DNA from: Mycocentrospora acerina
Lineage: Eukaryota > Ascomycota > Dothideomycetes > Pleosporales
DNA length: 64,000 nt
Assembly (NCBI GenBank): GCA_022701365.1
Contig: JAKUHH010000126.1
Coordinates: 124,001 to 188,000 of the forward strand
Reading direction: 5' to 3'
This document shows, piece after piece, positions 29,494 to 40,181 of this stretch (its first letter is position 1; every line of letters begins with the position of its first letter). The translations under genes were made by a program, and so were the position numbers. A model generated the notes under the pieces. The model had not been told where the DNA came from, searched no databases, and was given only the letters and a program-made list of their open reading frames with translations.

Positions 29494-30046
29494 TTACTCA
29501 ACAACCAACCCCGGGCCCCTCCTCCTCCTCCTCAGCCCCAACCCCTCAATCAACCACTCATCACCACTCCCCAAAACTCCCCCCAAAACCCCTTTCCCCC
29601 TCCTCACTCTCCCTCTCAACGCACCACTCACCCCTTTCCCAAGCTTCCCCCTCACCCAACCACCACCACCAACAACAACCTCATCAGTACAATTACTACC
29701 ATCACCAAGACTCTCAAATCGGGGCAGTCCATCCGGATAGAAAACACGCATTGCGTTGAGGTGGGGCGAGACGCCAGAGAGGTATGTGGGGGAGAGGAAG
29801 GGGGAGAGGATGGGGAGGTGGTTGTTGTTGTGGTTGTGGTTGTGGTGTGAGGATCTTTTGGGGAGGGGGGAAGAGGGGGAAGAGGAGGAAGAAGAAGAAG
29901 AAGAAGAGTCGGGGTTTAGAAATCTATGAGAGTGAGGCTTTATGTTTGCATCTGTGTTGGTTTTGTCTTTTTGAAACATCTTGTTCCTCGTATCTATGTC
30001 TTTGGACTTGTCGTTTTTGGTGTTGTCGTCTTGTTCGGTTTTTTCA

Positions 30047-30085
<39 letters not shown>

Positions 30086-30219
30086 ATGTTGTTGCTGGGT
30101 GCGTTGCGGCGTAGGGTTTCTAGTCGGATGGCTGCGCGGACTAGTTTTTGGTGGCGTGCGGCATGCGAGCGGGGGAGGGAGCTGTTGGAAATGTTGTATT
30201 TTAAGGGGGTGGGGGGCAT
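29494..30219 (-). CDS. Unrecognised low-complexity protein with Asn-rich tract
   Basis: The frame begins at ATG 30219 (PPTPLKYNISNSS follows) and codes about 241 residues; an earlier in-frame start at 30303 would add 28 Pro/Ser-rich residues. The order is a short basic helix (HAARHQKLVRAAIRLETLRRN), an Asn/Ile tract from a TTG/GTT DNA repeat, a charged stretch, poly-Ser, His/Asn repeats, and a more ordered segment (HLNAMRVFYPDGLPRFESLG). It ends in a Gly/Arg-rich tail. The segment around YPDGLPRFESLG and the N-terminal helix look like real protein. The rest is repeat-driven and could drift quickly. No domain is recognised. The stop is 145 bp from the previous gene's stop (convergent). Confidence 0.5.
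30043..30106. repeat. GTT/TTG trinucleotide repeat
   Basis: A GTTGTTGAT/GTTGTT run that, on the minus strand, codes Asn with occasional Ile inside the low-complexity gene at 29494-30219. A GAA/AAG run at 29888-29910 codes its poly-Ser segment. Confidence 0.85.
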
Positions 30220-30640
30220 GGTTGTGGGTGGTGTGGGATGGTTTGTTAGTGGGAGAGAGGGAGAGAGGGAGGGAGCAGTGGGGGGGTTTGTTAATAGAAA
30301 CATTCAACTAAAGTGATTTGATATGGAATGAGATTGATTAATGGTGAGGAATGGTATGTTCTAGGTGGCTTGAGTAAGTGAAGGGTTGGTTGGTAGCTGA
30401 GTGATGGAAGACTCTAGACAGACAAAAGTCAGATTAGGTAGACATTGAGTGAGAAAAATAAACCCACTTTTGGAAAAATGTTCAGATAGAACTACTTTAC
30501 ACATACCAAATATCATGATTCAGAACAAATTTTGGTGTTGAAAAGTTATTTCGGAAGTTGATAATTTTCTGAAGAAATGGGTATGCTTCACCATCTCACA
30601 AAAAGTTAAAATATTCAGAATACTTAATATCAATATAGAC
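30220..30640. other. Intergenic AT-rich region
   Basis: It contains a GAGAGAGGGAG run near 30250-30270 and then AT-rich DNA with no ORF of interest. It lies between two minus-strand hypothetical genes. Confidence 0.55.
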
Positions 30641-31045
30641 CTATCCCGTTTCCCCAACCCGCCCATCCTCATAATCCTCTCTCTCAATCTTCTCTCCCTT
30701 TCTATCCCCATTTTCATTTTCATTTTCAATTTCATTTCCATAGCCATCTCCCTCGACCTCATCCTTGAGAACTCCCATAGTCGCAGCCAAACTCCTCCTC
30801 CTCACTCCTCTCTCTACTCGCGGTATTCGTCGCAAAACACTGCGAAATCTTTTACACATGTGCAAGCAAGCCTTCCTCTCAGAAAACCACTCGTCTTGTA
30901 CATTACTCATTTGCTGCGCAGATTCCATGGCACTTGAAATGTCGCAGTGGCTGCATCCTGGATTGAATAGACGGATGCGACAGAGATCTAGATGTGGATG
31001 AGTGGGAGCAAGTATGCTGGTGGGAGATTGTGTTGATTGGGGCAT
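30641..31045 (-). CDS. Small unrecognised protein, 134 residues
   Basis: An ATG at 31045 opens a frame to a TAG at 30641. The N-terminal two thirds look protein-like and contain several cysteines (LDLCRIRLFNPGCSHCDISS and ACLHMCKRF), then a basic stretch (LRRIPRVERGVRRRSL). The C-terminus is an acidic/Asn tail from a CATTTT-type repeat (ENENENGD). There is no signal peptide. The cysteine spacing C-x10-C-x2-C could suggest metal binding, but no family is recognised. It may be a spurious ORF; confidence is low. Confidence 0.4.
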   Translation of the reverse strand: MPQSTQSPTSILAPTHPHLDLCRIRLFNPGCSHCDISSAMESAQQMSNVQDEWFSERKACLHMCKRFRSVLRRIPRVERGVRRRSLAATMGVLKDEVEGDGYGNEIENENENGDRKGEKIEREDYEDGRVGETG

Positions 31046-31748
31046 GGTGTTCTAGTTTTGCTTTGGATGGATTTAGACAGAGAGCGAGGAGTCGTTAGAG
31101 AGAAACAAGGCGCTGAGTTGAAGAAATATTTTCTACAGGATAGTGTGTATGATAGTTTGGAGGGGAGGAGAAAAACCGTGCCAGCTTATAGTGCATGGTG
31201 TATGGTGCATGGTGAACGATGTGAGGTCAAGGTTGAGACGTTGTGAAAGTACGGCATAGTTGGTGGAAGAAACTGGAGGGGGGATTTGGATATAGCACGA
31301 ATGCGCTGGAAGTGAGAGTGATATACGACAACGTTGATTGCATTGCAAGAACACTGGAAATAACACGCGGTTGTGTTGATTTTATGCGGATGGATTGAAG
31401 TGGCTGTGCACCGGCGCTCTTGAAGATAGATGTACATGTACTAGTTGGTAGATTGTAAAGTGCAAGATTTTAGAATAGATCAGACCACTTGTAAATTTCA
31501 GAATGACCACGAGAGCAAGCGAGATGTACAGAGAAGCCGAGATCTGATGCATAGCAGTGCGTCTATTCAAACGCTATGCGACAAAGTTGGTAGACACAAG
31601 CATAGAAAAGCTGTCTTCCAGTATCCGAAGTAGAACGCCTGAACACCATGTATGAGCAATGCTCTTGGAGAAAGTAACCATTCTTCCAAATGATGAGCAG
31701 ATTGCCGCTAAATTCCTACAAAAGCCCCATTTTGCCGTCTTATGCGGT
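31046..31748. other. Intergenic region
   Basis: 703 bp without a supported gene. A short local duplication of GTGCATGGT words occurs near 31190-31212. It contains the 3' end of UTP5 on the right. Confidence 0.55.
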
Positions 31749-33101
31749 TCAACGCCGACTCTTCAACCCTGCGCGGCCAGCAGTCGATCGTCTAGCTGGT
31801 TTTGGCTCTTCCTCACTCTCGGACACGCCCTCGCCGTCGTCAAGGTCATCGCTCATGGGTTCTGACATGTCGTCGCCAACGTCGTCGTCAGTCTCCTCAG
31901 CCTCGTCATCAATGAGACCGTCAGAGTCTTCGCTGCCCTCTTCCGAGTCCTCGTCGACTTCCATTGTGGTTGGCATGCCATCGATAGAGCTCTCGTCATC
32001 GTCTTCGAAATCCTGTCGTATTCTCTTACGCGATTCCGTCGCGTCCTCATCCTCTCCCTCAACAGAGGAGACATAATCGTCCTCGCCCTCGACGTAAATG
32101 ATGGCGTCGTCTTCGTCATCGTTGGCCGCTTTCTGGCTACGTTTCCTTAGCGTGAGCTGGGCATGAAGCATATCTAGACGGCCCTTGAGCGAGAGCAGGG
32201 GCTGCAGTCCGCTGGCGCGTTCTTTGAGCACCTTGTTCAATGTCGCAAGTTGCTTGACTAGTTGTGGCTGGCTGGCCAGGTATCCACCATGGGCGACCAG
32301 GGACCACTGCACCCATACCATGAGCATGCCTGCGCGTCCAGGCTTCTTGTGTAGGCGCTCAGCAAGCTTCTGCAGCAGAGATCCGACGAGCGGCGAGGGC
32401 AGACGTTCGACAGTGGCGTAGATGGTGTCGACGTCAATGACGCGCAAGCATGATTCGAGGAGCTCTTGATCGTTTGTTCGCAGGGCCTGAGTCAGGACAG
32501 TTCCCAACGACGAAGCTGACGGCGCCGAGAGGGGACGGCTGTTCGCTGCTGTTGCAAGCGCCTTGGATTCAGCGTTGGCGCCAACAAATGCAGACTCTAC
32601 GTCGACAATGCGTGATTCTGTTACGGGCTCTGGTTCGTGTGCGCGCAGGCGATCGCCAAATGTCAGATCTTCAGGGTCTGCAGTCTCGTCGTCCAACAGC
32701 CGGTCTTCTGCGTCGCCGTTTCCATTTACGGCTGGTGCAGCGTCGTCACCATCCTCATCCATGCCGTCCTCGGAGTCGGACGCCTCGCTCTCCTCCTCGC
32801 CGCTGCTGATCTCAATGACGTCCTTGCCGGCGTCGTTCATGTCGACGTCACCATGACCAGACTGTCCTCCACCCACGACGGCGGTGGCCTCGTCCACCTG
32901 GTCATTCCGCGCGCGCCTGGCTCCGTTCACTTTGGCGGTTGGTTTCTGGGTTGCATTCCCGTTGAGCAATGCTTTGAAGGTGTTGGCGCGAGCCGGGGCG
33001 GGTGTCTGGGCGAGCTTCGTTTTCTTCGCAGGCGGCGCAGAGTCGCGGCTTCCCTGCGAAGCCTTGGTGTCGCGGGTGCGCGAAGCTACTGCGGCAGGCA
33101 T
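31749..33101 (-). CDS. UTP5: U3 snoRNP / SSU processome protein Utp5-like (Utp12 domain)
   Basis: A single exon of 450 residues from the ATG at 33101 (MPAAVASRTRDTKASQ). The frame continues 10 codons upstream only to a TTG. The N-terminal 190 residues are basic then acidic and disordered. Residues about 198-320 form the Utp12 domain (LGTVLTQALRTNDQELLESCL, TVERLPSPLVGSLLQKLAERL, SLVAHGGYLASQP, LLSLKGRLDMLHAQLTLR). The rest is a very acidic tail ending in a basic patch (RSTAGRAGLKSRR). Filamentous ascomycetes have this short form lacking a full WD40 propeller. The protein would belong to the t-UTP/UtpA module of the small-subunit processome in the nucleolus. It is divergent from BDF1. An E-box lies at 33453-33458. 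Confidence 0.83.
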   Translation of the reverse strand: MPAAVASRTRDTKASQGSRDSAPPAKKTKLAQTPAPARANTFKALLNGNATQKPTAKVNGARRARNDQVDEATAVVGGGQSGHGDVDMNDAGKDVIEISSGEEESEASDSEDGMDEDGDDAAPAVNGNGDAEDRLLDDETADPEDLTFGDRLRAHEPEPVTESRIVDVESAFVGANAESKALATAANSRPLSAPSASSLGTVLTQALRTNDQELLESCLRVIDVDTIYATVERLPSPLVGSLLQKLAERLHKKPGRAGMLMVWVQWSLVAHGGYLASQPQLVKQLATLNKVLKERASGLQPLLSLKGRLDMLHAQLTLRKRSQKAANDDEDDAIIYVEGEDDYVSSVEGEDEDATESRKRIRQDFEDDDESSIDGMPTTMEVDEDSEEGSEDSDGLIDDEAEETDDDVGDDMSEPMSDDLDDGEGVSESEEEPKPARRSTAGRAGLKSRR

Positions 33102-34295
33102 TCTGGCGTGTGCGGGAGCTCGTGGAGTCAAGACAGGCTGGGTGAAGCCAAGGTGTTGTGCAACGGTTGATTGAGAAACGCGAGGCTAGTAGAAGAATTG
33201 GGAAAAAGTTTCTCAGTGGGGCGGCTCTTCGCGCTAGGAGGCAGGCGGCAGGGGTGCGGCCTGGGACTCTGGGCTTGGGCACAAGGCGCTGACGGCACGC
33301 CAAATGGCTCGCTTCAGGCTGCACGGCAGCGCAGAGAGGGGGCTCGACACGGCCGCGCGCGCTGGCAGCAGCAGAGGCAGCAGAGGCAGCAGAGGCAGCA
33401 GCATGGCGGGCTGAGACGTGCGCGCACCACGCACAACGCGACGAGGTGACGACACGTGATTTCAGGGGTCCGTGCCAAGCTATTTCGGCCCAGCGTTGTC
33501 GACTGGTATTAAACACTGAGCCGCCCGCATCCTCAATCTCAACTTTCGTTCTTGCAGTTGCCTTTTCCCGATCGACTCCAATCAACGCCGCCCCTGCTCC
33601 GAAACCCCCCCTCCCCCACCGCTCCCACCCAGGCCCAAGTCGCGACCAGAGCCTAGGCCCGCGCTGCACACGCAACCCAGCAACGTCCACTGTCGCATTC
33701 CCCAGCCAGCTGCATCTCGCTAGCGCCCATTGGCCATCGGTGCACCCAACCTCCGTCCATCGCCCTCGTCGTCCGTGCACCGCCGCTCTGCCGTGGGTTT
33801 GTGTTGTTGCAGCTTGGAGCATTGAGTATTGAGCATTGAGCAGGGTGCACAGCTGCACAAAGTGTGTGCTTCATACCTGCACGCGCCTCGCCGCCACGCC
33901 ACAACAAACGCGTCGCCGTCAGCACGTTGCCTCTCTCCACACCCGTCCTGACTCAGATCGCGCGCGCCCGGCTCTGAGCTGCTCGCCGCCACCACTCGGT
34001 ACGTCACGTGAGCCCGAGCCGTTTCAGCCTCCGATATATAATTCCTCGCGCCCCTCCCACTGTCTTTCCCTTCCCTTTCCCGTCAAGCCACACGTCGACC
34101 AACCCCACCACAACACGTCAACGCGTCCACTCCCACCTCCCGCCACGCCAACCGCACCTTTTCTACGCGCTTGGATACGCCTATTCGCATGCGCATCGCT
34201 TCGCAAGTCGCTAATACTCCAACCCTAGCATCCGCACCCAGCACTGCACACAGTCTTTCATCTGCGCGCAATCTCGCCTTCACTTTCATGGACCT
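33102..34295. promoter_or_regulatory. Divergent intergenic region UTP5 / BDF1
   Basis: 1.2 kb between divergent starts. It contains a GCAGCAGAG repeat at 33366-33402, an E-box CACGTG at 33453-33458, and a palindromic TCACGTGA at 34004-34011 with a TATATAA-like sequence at 34034-34040 on the BDF1 side. The many open frames are GC-skew artefacts. Confidence 0.55.
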
Positions 34296-34305
34296 ATGGC
34301 AGTAA
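34288..34305 (+). promoter_or_regulatory. Five-codon upstream ORF overlapping the BDF1 start
   Basis: An ATG at 34288 opens MDLWQ-stop, ending at 34305, and overlaps the proposed BDF1 start codon at 34296 in another frame. If the transcript begins upstream of 34288, it could lower initiation at 34296 and favour the in-frame ATG at 34356, which has a stronger context (GCC-ATG-G). Confidence 0.45.
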
Positions 34306-37177
34306 CGACATCACCTCTGGATCTCAAAGCAACCGCCTTTGCGCCAACAGACGCCATGGCACTCGATACTAAGGCGAATGGGTGAGTGGCCCTCTCTACC
34401 TGCATCCCATGGTGCACTCACCACGGGTTGCCGTCGTCGCCTCTTAGCTTGCAAATAGACTAACAACACAAATTAGTTACCACGACCTCTTCGATGAGCC
34501 TGGTCTTGATGCAAGTCTGAGTGAAGACCTCGCACAACAGCCTGTAGAGGATCTTGCGCAACCCGAACCAACTGTAAACGGCAACCACGTATCCTCCGAC
34601 ATGTCAGCACCCGCTGCCGAACCCGCACTCGAATCCGATACGACCAAGTCTACAATTGTCGAGGGTGTCGCGCAGACTACGCCTGGCGCCTTGGATGGCA
34701 CAGACGCAACGACTCTGCTGAAGCCCACTACAAACGTTTCTAGCGGCATCGATGGCGTTGCACAGTTCCTTCCTGATACTATACAGGACACAAACTCGTT
34801 GTTTGGCGACTCGGAAGATTTGGGTGCAACTTCGGTAACAAACGCTGTGGAGGCTCCTACCTCGGATGTGCGCGACGAAACAGACGTCAAGGCAGAGCCC
34901 TCTGCAGAGGTTTCAGTCATGGATGAGGTTACTAAGCAGGTAGCTGGAGATCAAACAGACTCCAAAGATGACTTGTTTGGAGATGCCATGGATACCTCAA
35001 CCGACGCGGTTGAAGACACAAAGCCACCATCTAGCTCGGGAGCGCCCCCCACCAACTCGATGACAGAACTTACCATCCAAACACAGCTCGGCAGCGAGCC
35101 TGCAATGCTTGATTCAGCAAAATCACCCAAAACTGTGGATTTGAACATGGAGGATGCGCCACTATCGGGCAAGGTGCGGCGGCGCGAGGACGATGAGGAC
35201 GATGTTCCAGATGCAAAGCGGACCAAGACTGAAGACGAGTCGAGCGGTCAGGTCGACTTCAAGGTTCCTGATGTTCCTTCTCACCCTGAGCAGCCGAGTG
35301 CAACTGCGAATGGTGCTCCTAGGGGGGTCGCCGTGCCCATCAGTCATGAGCCATCAGGACTGCAGCACGCAGTCGATTACGAGCAATGGCCTACGGCTAT
35401 GATGTCGGATGCGCAGAACAGATTTCTGCTCGAGAGGATACGGAACACGAAGAAGATCAAGGTCTCTTTGGCGTTCAAGGACCCTGTCGACCCGATAGCT
35501 CTCAACATCCCGACTTACACTACAATTGTTACAAAGCCGATGGATTTGTCGACAATGGAAGGCAAGTTGAAGGAGAAGAGATACACTTACGTCAGGGAGT
35601 TTATGCAGGATCTTGACCAGATGATTGAGAACAGCGAGTTGTTCAACAACAAGCAGCATCCCGTTACGCAAGCAGGCTACAATCTGCGCGCATATTTCCT
35701 CAAGGGTATGGGTAAGATGCCGAGAGGAGGTGCTGAGGAGCCATCGCGCCCAGCAAAGGTCAAGAAGCCTTCATCAAGCTCGGCAAACAAGGCTCGACGC
35801 GACTCTCGAGCGCCCCCAGTCACTGTGAAGTCTCCCACAATCCCAGCCCCTGCAGCGACGGTAGCTGCAACAACAGCAACGTCGCCACAAGCGGCGTGGC
35901 CTCTTGGTCAAGATGGTATACCCGTCATTCGCCGAGATTCGTCTAGTGCGAATGATCGGCCTAAGCGAGAAATCCATAGGCCGTCCAAGGATTTGCCATA
36001 TGCCAATGCCAAGCCACGGAAGAAGAAGTACCAGCAAGAACTGAAGTTCTGTGAAAGTGTCATGACCGAGCTCACAAAACCAAAGTACGGCGCTGTCACC
36101 TTCCCCTTCATGGCTCCTGTGGACCCTGTCGCTCTAAACATTCCGTCGTACTTGAAGATCATTAAGAAGCCCATGGACTTTGGAACGATTGACAAGAACT
36201 TGAAGAATGGCGTGTACCAGAGTGCCAAGGATTTCCACAATGATGCGCAACTGGTGTTTACCAACTGCTACAAATTCAATCCTGAGGGGGATGCCGTCAA
36301 TAAGATGGGCAAGCAGCTCGAGTCTCTCTTTGACGACTTGTGGAAAGAGAAGGCCGACTGGCTTGCTCAGCATGCGCCTGCCCCCGAGCAATCTCCCGGA
36401 GAGCTCTACTCAGACGAGGATGACGAGGAAGAAGAGGAAGAGGAAGAGGATGATCCTGCTCAAGCTCAGTTCCTCGCTATTCAGCAACAGATTGCTGCCC
36501 TCAATGAAACGGCGCAGCAGTTGCTGAAGCAGCAGTCAGGCAAGCGTGCATCGCCCAAGGCGCCGAGCAAGAAGAAGTCCAAGGTTGTACCTCCGCCCAA
36601 GAAGAAGGCTCCTCTTTCTGTGCCACCTCCTGTGAATGCGAGATCTAATAAGCAGAAGTCGCGGCCGAAGGCGCCAGCGCCTCTGACGTTTGCTCAGAAG
36701 CAAGAGATCTCCGAGGGAATCAGCACGTTGGGTGATGCCGATATGCGTCGTGCGGTGCAGATTATCAGAAACGGATGCCCTCACCTCGCCAGCGTGAATG
36801 ACGATGAAATGGAGCTCGACATGGACGAGATTAACGACGAGACGCTCAGAGAGCTCTTCAGGTTCATCAAGTCTATCCGCGGTCCGAGGGCAGGTGCTGC
36901 TGCTGATGACGACTTTGAGCCTCTGCGTCAGACGCACAAGCAGGCCACGACCAGCAGACCCAAGAAGAACAAGCCAATGGGCAAGACGGAGCAAGAAGAG
37001 AACATGCGGAAGATCCAGGAGAAATTGAACTCGTTCCAGGGAGGCGCCTCTGGTTCCAGCCAGTCACCGCCAGGTGAGTTGTTAGTGCGTGCAATCCGTG
37101 ACTCGGTACTGACCAATGCAGCACAAGATGACTCTGACGACGATGATTCGAGCGCCTCTGAAAGCGAAGAAGAGTAA
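34296..37177 (+). CDS. BDF1: BET-family double bromodomain protein Bdf1
   Basis: Three exons, 34296-34381, 34477-37073 and 37122-37177, give 912 residues. The disordered N-terminus contains three DLFGD-like motifs. Bromodomain 1 is at about 338-442 (with the acetyl-lysine-pocket Asn in LFN near 419). Bromodomain 2 is at about 550-660 (YKFN, Asn near 630). An acidic run follows, then the NET/ET domain at about 767-832 (FAQKQEISEGISTLG). The C-terminus is Ser/Asp/Glu-rich. Bdf1 reads acetylated histone H4 and works with TFIID and the SWR1 complex. The last intron is only 48 nt (GTGAGT donor, ACTGAC branch, GCAG acceptor), a multiple of three with no stop, so retention would insert 16 residues. 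The next gene on the same strand is RVB1, another SWR1-complex subunit. Confidence 0.94.
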
Positions 37178-38670
37178 TCAATGGCACCGTGTGTGGTGTC
37201 CTCCTTTGGTGATGTTCTAAGCTTGCGGATGCGGGATCCTAGATGGTCTTGCGATAAGCAATCTGCTTTGGTCTTATTGGCCTTGTGCTTGGTGCCGCTT
37301 TTTTCCTCGGTAGTCAACCCACACGCATTGAGTGCAAGTTTTGTCGAATGATTGCTGCCCAAAGCCGATGTCTGCTCTGTCAATATCGATATCTGCTCTG
37401 TCAATATCGATATCTGCTCTGTCAATGTCGATATCTGCTCTGTCAATGTCGACATGTGCTTTGTCAAAGTCGAATATAGCGGCCTTGACCTGAAGCAGCA
37501 ACTGTTAGTGCGTATCCCATGATTTACGATTGACTGCCCACCTACCTTGATATGGATTGTACAGTATACTTTCTGCCAACCAGTGGTCTTGTGTCGGCGA
37601 CGGCTTATGATTTTGATGAGGTTTGCAGCTTTCTTTTGGATCCGTCATGTCTCTGAAAAGGTTGGAAGCGATTGGCACGTGGGCCTGCGGGCGATGGGCG
37701 TGAAGTGGATAATGGCGAGCGAAGAGTGCGCGGGTGGTGGTTTGGTGTATGAATAGGCTACTTTGTCGAATGAAGGGCGATGATGGAATCTCCAACTATT
37801 CTCCAAATTTTGCATGGATGGAAAGGCGTGATGGGCCGTGATGCGTGACCTTTTTAGACTTGTCATGGTGCTCGCTCAGGGAGGGATGTCGCAATCTGCG
37901 GGGGCTGCCAAAGTGCTATGCGTAGTAGGTAAGCATTTTCCGAGTTTGCGGCAGACTTTGCTGGTGGGCGCAGAGGAGCGTAGTGTTGGTGTGCGTACGC
38001 ACTATGATGGAGGGGGAGGAGCCAGGGGCGACTGTCGACCAGACACGAGCATGTGACGAGCGGAAGAGAGCGCTTGGGTGGCTGTACAAGACGGAGAGAC
38101 TGTGCTGGTGTTAGCGATGTGCATGATAGCAAGGCGGGCAACATACGCTGCACGGCTACGGCTGTGCCTGTGCTTGGTGCCTCGACAGAGCGTCGCTGGT
38201 GCATGCAGCAAAGAGGCGCCCGCGGTAACCCAGCAACGGGGGGCAGCGAGCTGTGGAGAAGGGCGGAAAATCTCACAGGCAGGGTCGAGGCAAGTAAAAC
38301 ACGGCCGTCAGCGCGTGGGCAGCAGGGCGCATGCACTGGGCAGGGGAGAGGGCGAGGGAGATTGCCCGCAGACTCTGTGCTTGTGCATTCCTGGTGAGCG
38401 GAGGTGGAGGTGGGGAATGAAATGGCCAAATGACCAAACGCCCTCGCAGCCAGCCAGCCAGCCGGGCGTTGGACAGGGCCTGGGACTGGGACGGGGAGCA
38501 GTGCGCGCTAGGGTCTTCGCGACCACCTCAAAACTTCCCAGCCAAACACGCCAAACAACCACGCGCGACACCGTCCACCGCTTGCCACCACGCCAAATCT
38601 CCGTTTTGAATAGACTGCCCGACGCCCGTGCAACCGAATCCTGCTGCAATCCCACTCTGCGACACCCATC
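37178..38670. other. Intergenic region BDF1 3' end to RVB1
   Basis: 1.5 kb with no supported gene. It holds the 21-bp minisatellite at 37366-37470. On the minus strand a possible tiny spliced ORF (MTDPKESCK...) was considered and rejected. From 37860 to 38500 the DNA is GC-rich with long chance open frames. The last 150 bp is the RVB1 leader. Confidence 0.55.
37366..37470. repeat. 21-bp minisatellite, about 5 copies
   Basis: Tandem copies of a unit containing ATCTGCTCTGTCAATATCG; the last copy or two have diverged. Being a multiple of three it stays open in several frames. In the minus direction one frame reads a perfect heptad (T-E-Q-I-S-I-L) and another D-I-D-R-A-D-I. It sits about 190 bp after the BDF1 stop. 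Confidence 0.85.
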
Positions 38671-40181
38671 ATGGCGACAGTCCCGGTCAGCGAGGTCAAG
38701 AGCAACGCGCGCGAGAGCAGGACCGCGGCGCATTCACACATCAAGGGCCTGGGCCTGTCGAGCGATGGACGCGCGACTCCCTCGGCAGGCGGCTTTGTCG
38801 GCCAAGCTGCAGCTCGAGAGGTACTTGGCGCTCCCCTCGACCCTCGCCGCCCTCAGCGCTGACAAGACTTAGGCATGCGGTCTCGTCGTCGACCTCGTCA
38901 AGGCCAAGAAGATGTCGGGCCGTGCCGTGCTGCTGGCAGGCGGCCCAGGAACGGGCAAGACTGCGCTCGCCCTAGCAGTCAGCCAGGAGCTGGGGACAAA
39001 GGTGCCCTTTTGCCCCATTGTCGGCAGCGAAATCTACTCGGCAGAGGTCAAGAAGACAGAAGCCCTCATGGAGAACTTCCGGAGAGCAATCGGCCTCCGT
39101 GTCAAGGAGACCAAGGAAGTCTACGAGGGCGAGGTGACGGAGCTCACGCCCGAGGAGGCAGAGAACCCCCTCGGAGGCTACGGCCGCACAATCTCACATC
39201 TCCTCATCCACCTCAAGTCCGCCAAGGGAACAAAGAAGCTGCGCCTCGACCCGTCCATATACGAGGCCATACAAAAGGAGCGCGTGCGTTTGGGCGACGT
39301 CATCTACATCGAGGCCAACACAGGTGCCGTCAAGCGCGTCGGCCGTTCAGACGCCTACGCCACAGAGTTTGACCTCGAGGCCGAGGAATACGTGCCGATA
39401 CCAAAGGGCGACGTGCACAAGAAGAAGGAGATTGTCCAGGACGTGACGCTGCACGACCTCGATGTTGCAAACGCGCGACCACAGGGTGGCCAGGACATTA
39501 TGAGCATGATGGGCCAGCTGATGAAGCCCAAGAAGACGGAGATTACAGAGAAGCTACGGCTAGAGATCAACAAGGTCGTCAACCGGTACATTGACCAGGG
39601 CATTGCTGACCTAGTCCCCGGTGTGCTGTTTATTGACGAAGTAAGCCCTTCTCCCTCATCCCCCCAATTGCTCCAAACACACCTATATAGTCGTCTACTA
39701 ACCACCTCCACAGGTCCACATGCTCGATCTCGAAGCCTTTACCTTTCTCAACCGCGCGCTCGAATCTCCCCTCTCCCCTCTTGTAATCCTCGCCTCCAAC
39801 CGCGGCCACACACACATTCGCGGCGGTGAGAACCTCCCCCCTTCTGCCCACGGCATCCCGCCCGACCTCCTCGCCCGCCTCCTCATTGTGCCCACACACC
39901 CCTACGGCCCCGCGGAAATCAAGTCCATCATCTCGACGCGCGTCACAACGGAGAAGCTGCACATTTCAGAGCCTGCCAAGGACAAGGTCAGCGAACTCGG
40001 CGTCAGTGTCAGCCTGAGGTATGCGCTGCAGTTGTTGGCGCCGGCAAGCGTGCTGGCCAAGGTTGGCGGCAGGGAGAATGGAGAGATTCAGGAAGAGGAT
40101 GTCGAGGAGTGTCTGGGACTGTTTTTGGACGCGAGAAGGAGTGCCCAAGGGTTGGGTGTAGAGGATGGGTATATCGCGTAG
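38671..40181 (+). CDS. RVB1: RuvB-like AAA+ ATPase 1 (pontin)
   Basis: Three exons, 38671-38820, 38873-39640 and 39714-40181, give 461 residues, the usual length. Introns are 52 and 73 nt with donors GTACTT and GTAAGC, acceptors TAG and CAG. The sequence has Walker A GGPGTGKT, the domain II OB-fold insertion (about residues 125-280), Walker B LFIDEVHMLD (the second intron splits DE/VH), sensor 1 LASNRG and the sensor 2 region SLRYALQLL. Rvb1 forms a ring with Rvb2 in INO80, SWR1, TIP60/NuA4-like and R2TP complexes. It is tandem with BDF1 and convergent with SDHAF4. Confidence 0.96.

Noticed and set aside
30641..31045. Naming the small Cys-containing ORF as a secreted effector
   Set aside because: It has no hydrophobic signal peptide and its tail comes from a DNA repeat; kept only as a low-confidence hypothetical.
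36928..37501. Minus-strand open frames with heptad repeats (TEQISIL and DIDRADI)
   Set aside because: Frame openness is caused by a 21-bp tandem repeat; one frame also overlaps the BDF1 coding region antisense, and there is no conserved sequence outside the repeat.
37490..37655. Possible tiny spliced minus-strand gene beginning MTDPKESCK, with a GTAGGT donor and CTAAC branch
   Set aside because: After splicing it ends within a few codons, about 40 residues in all, with no recognised family; too weak to annotate.
37863..38429. 188-codon minus-strand open frame
   Set aside because: High GC and Ser/Pro/Ala/Leu composition with no domain; lies in the BDF1-RVB1 spacer and conflicts with expected promoter sequence.
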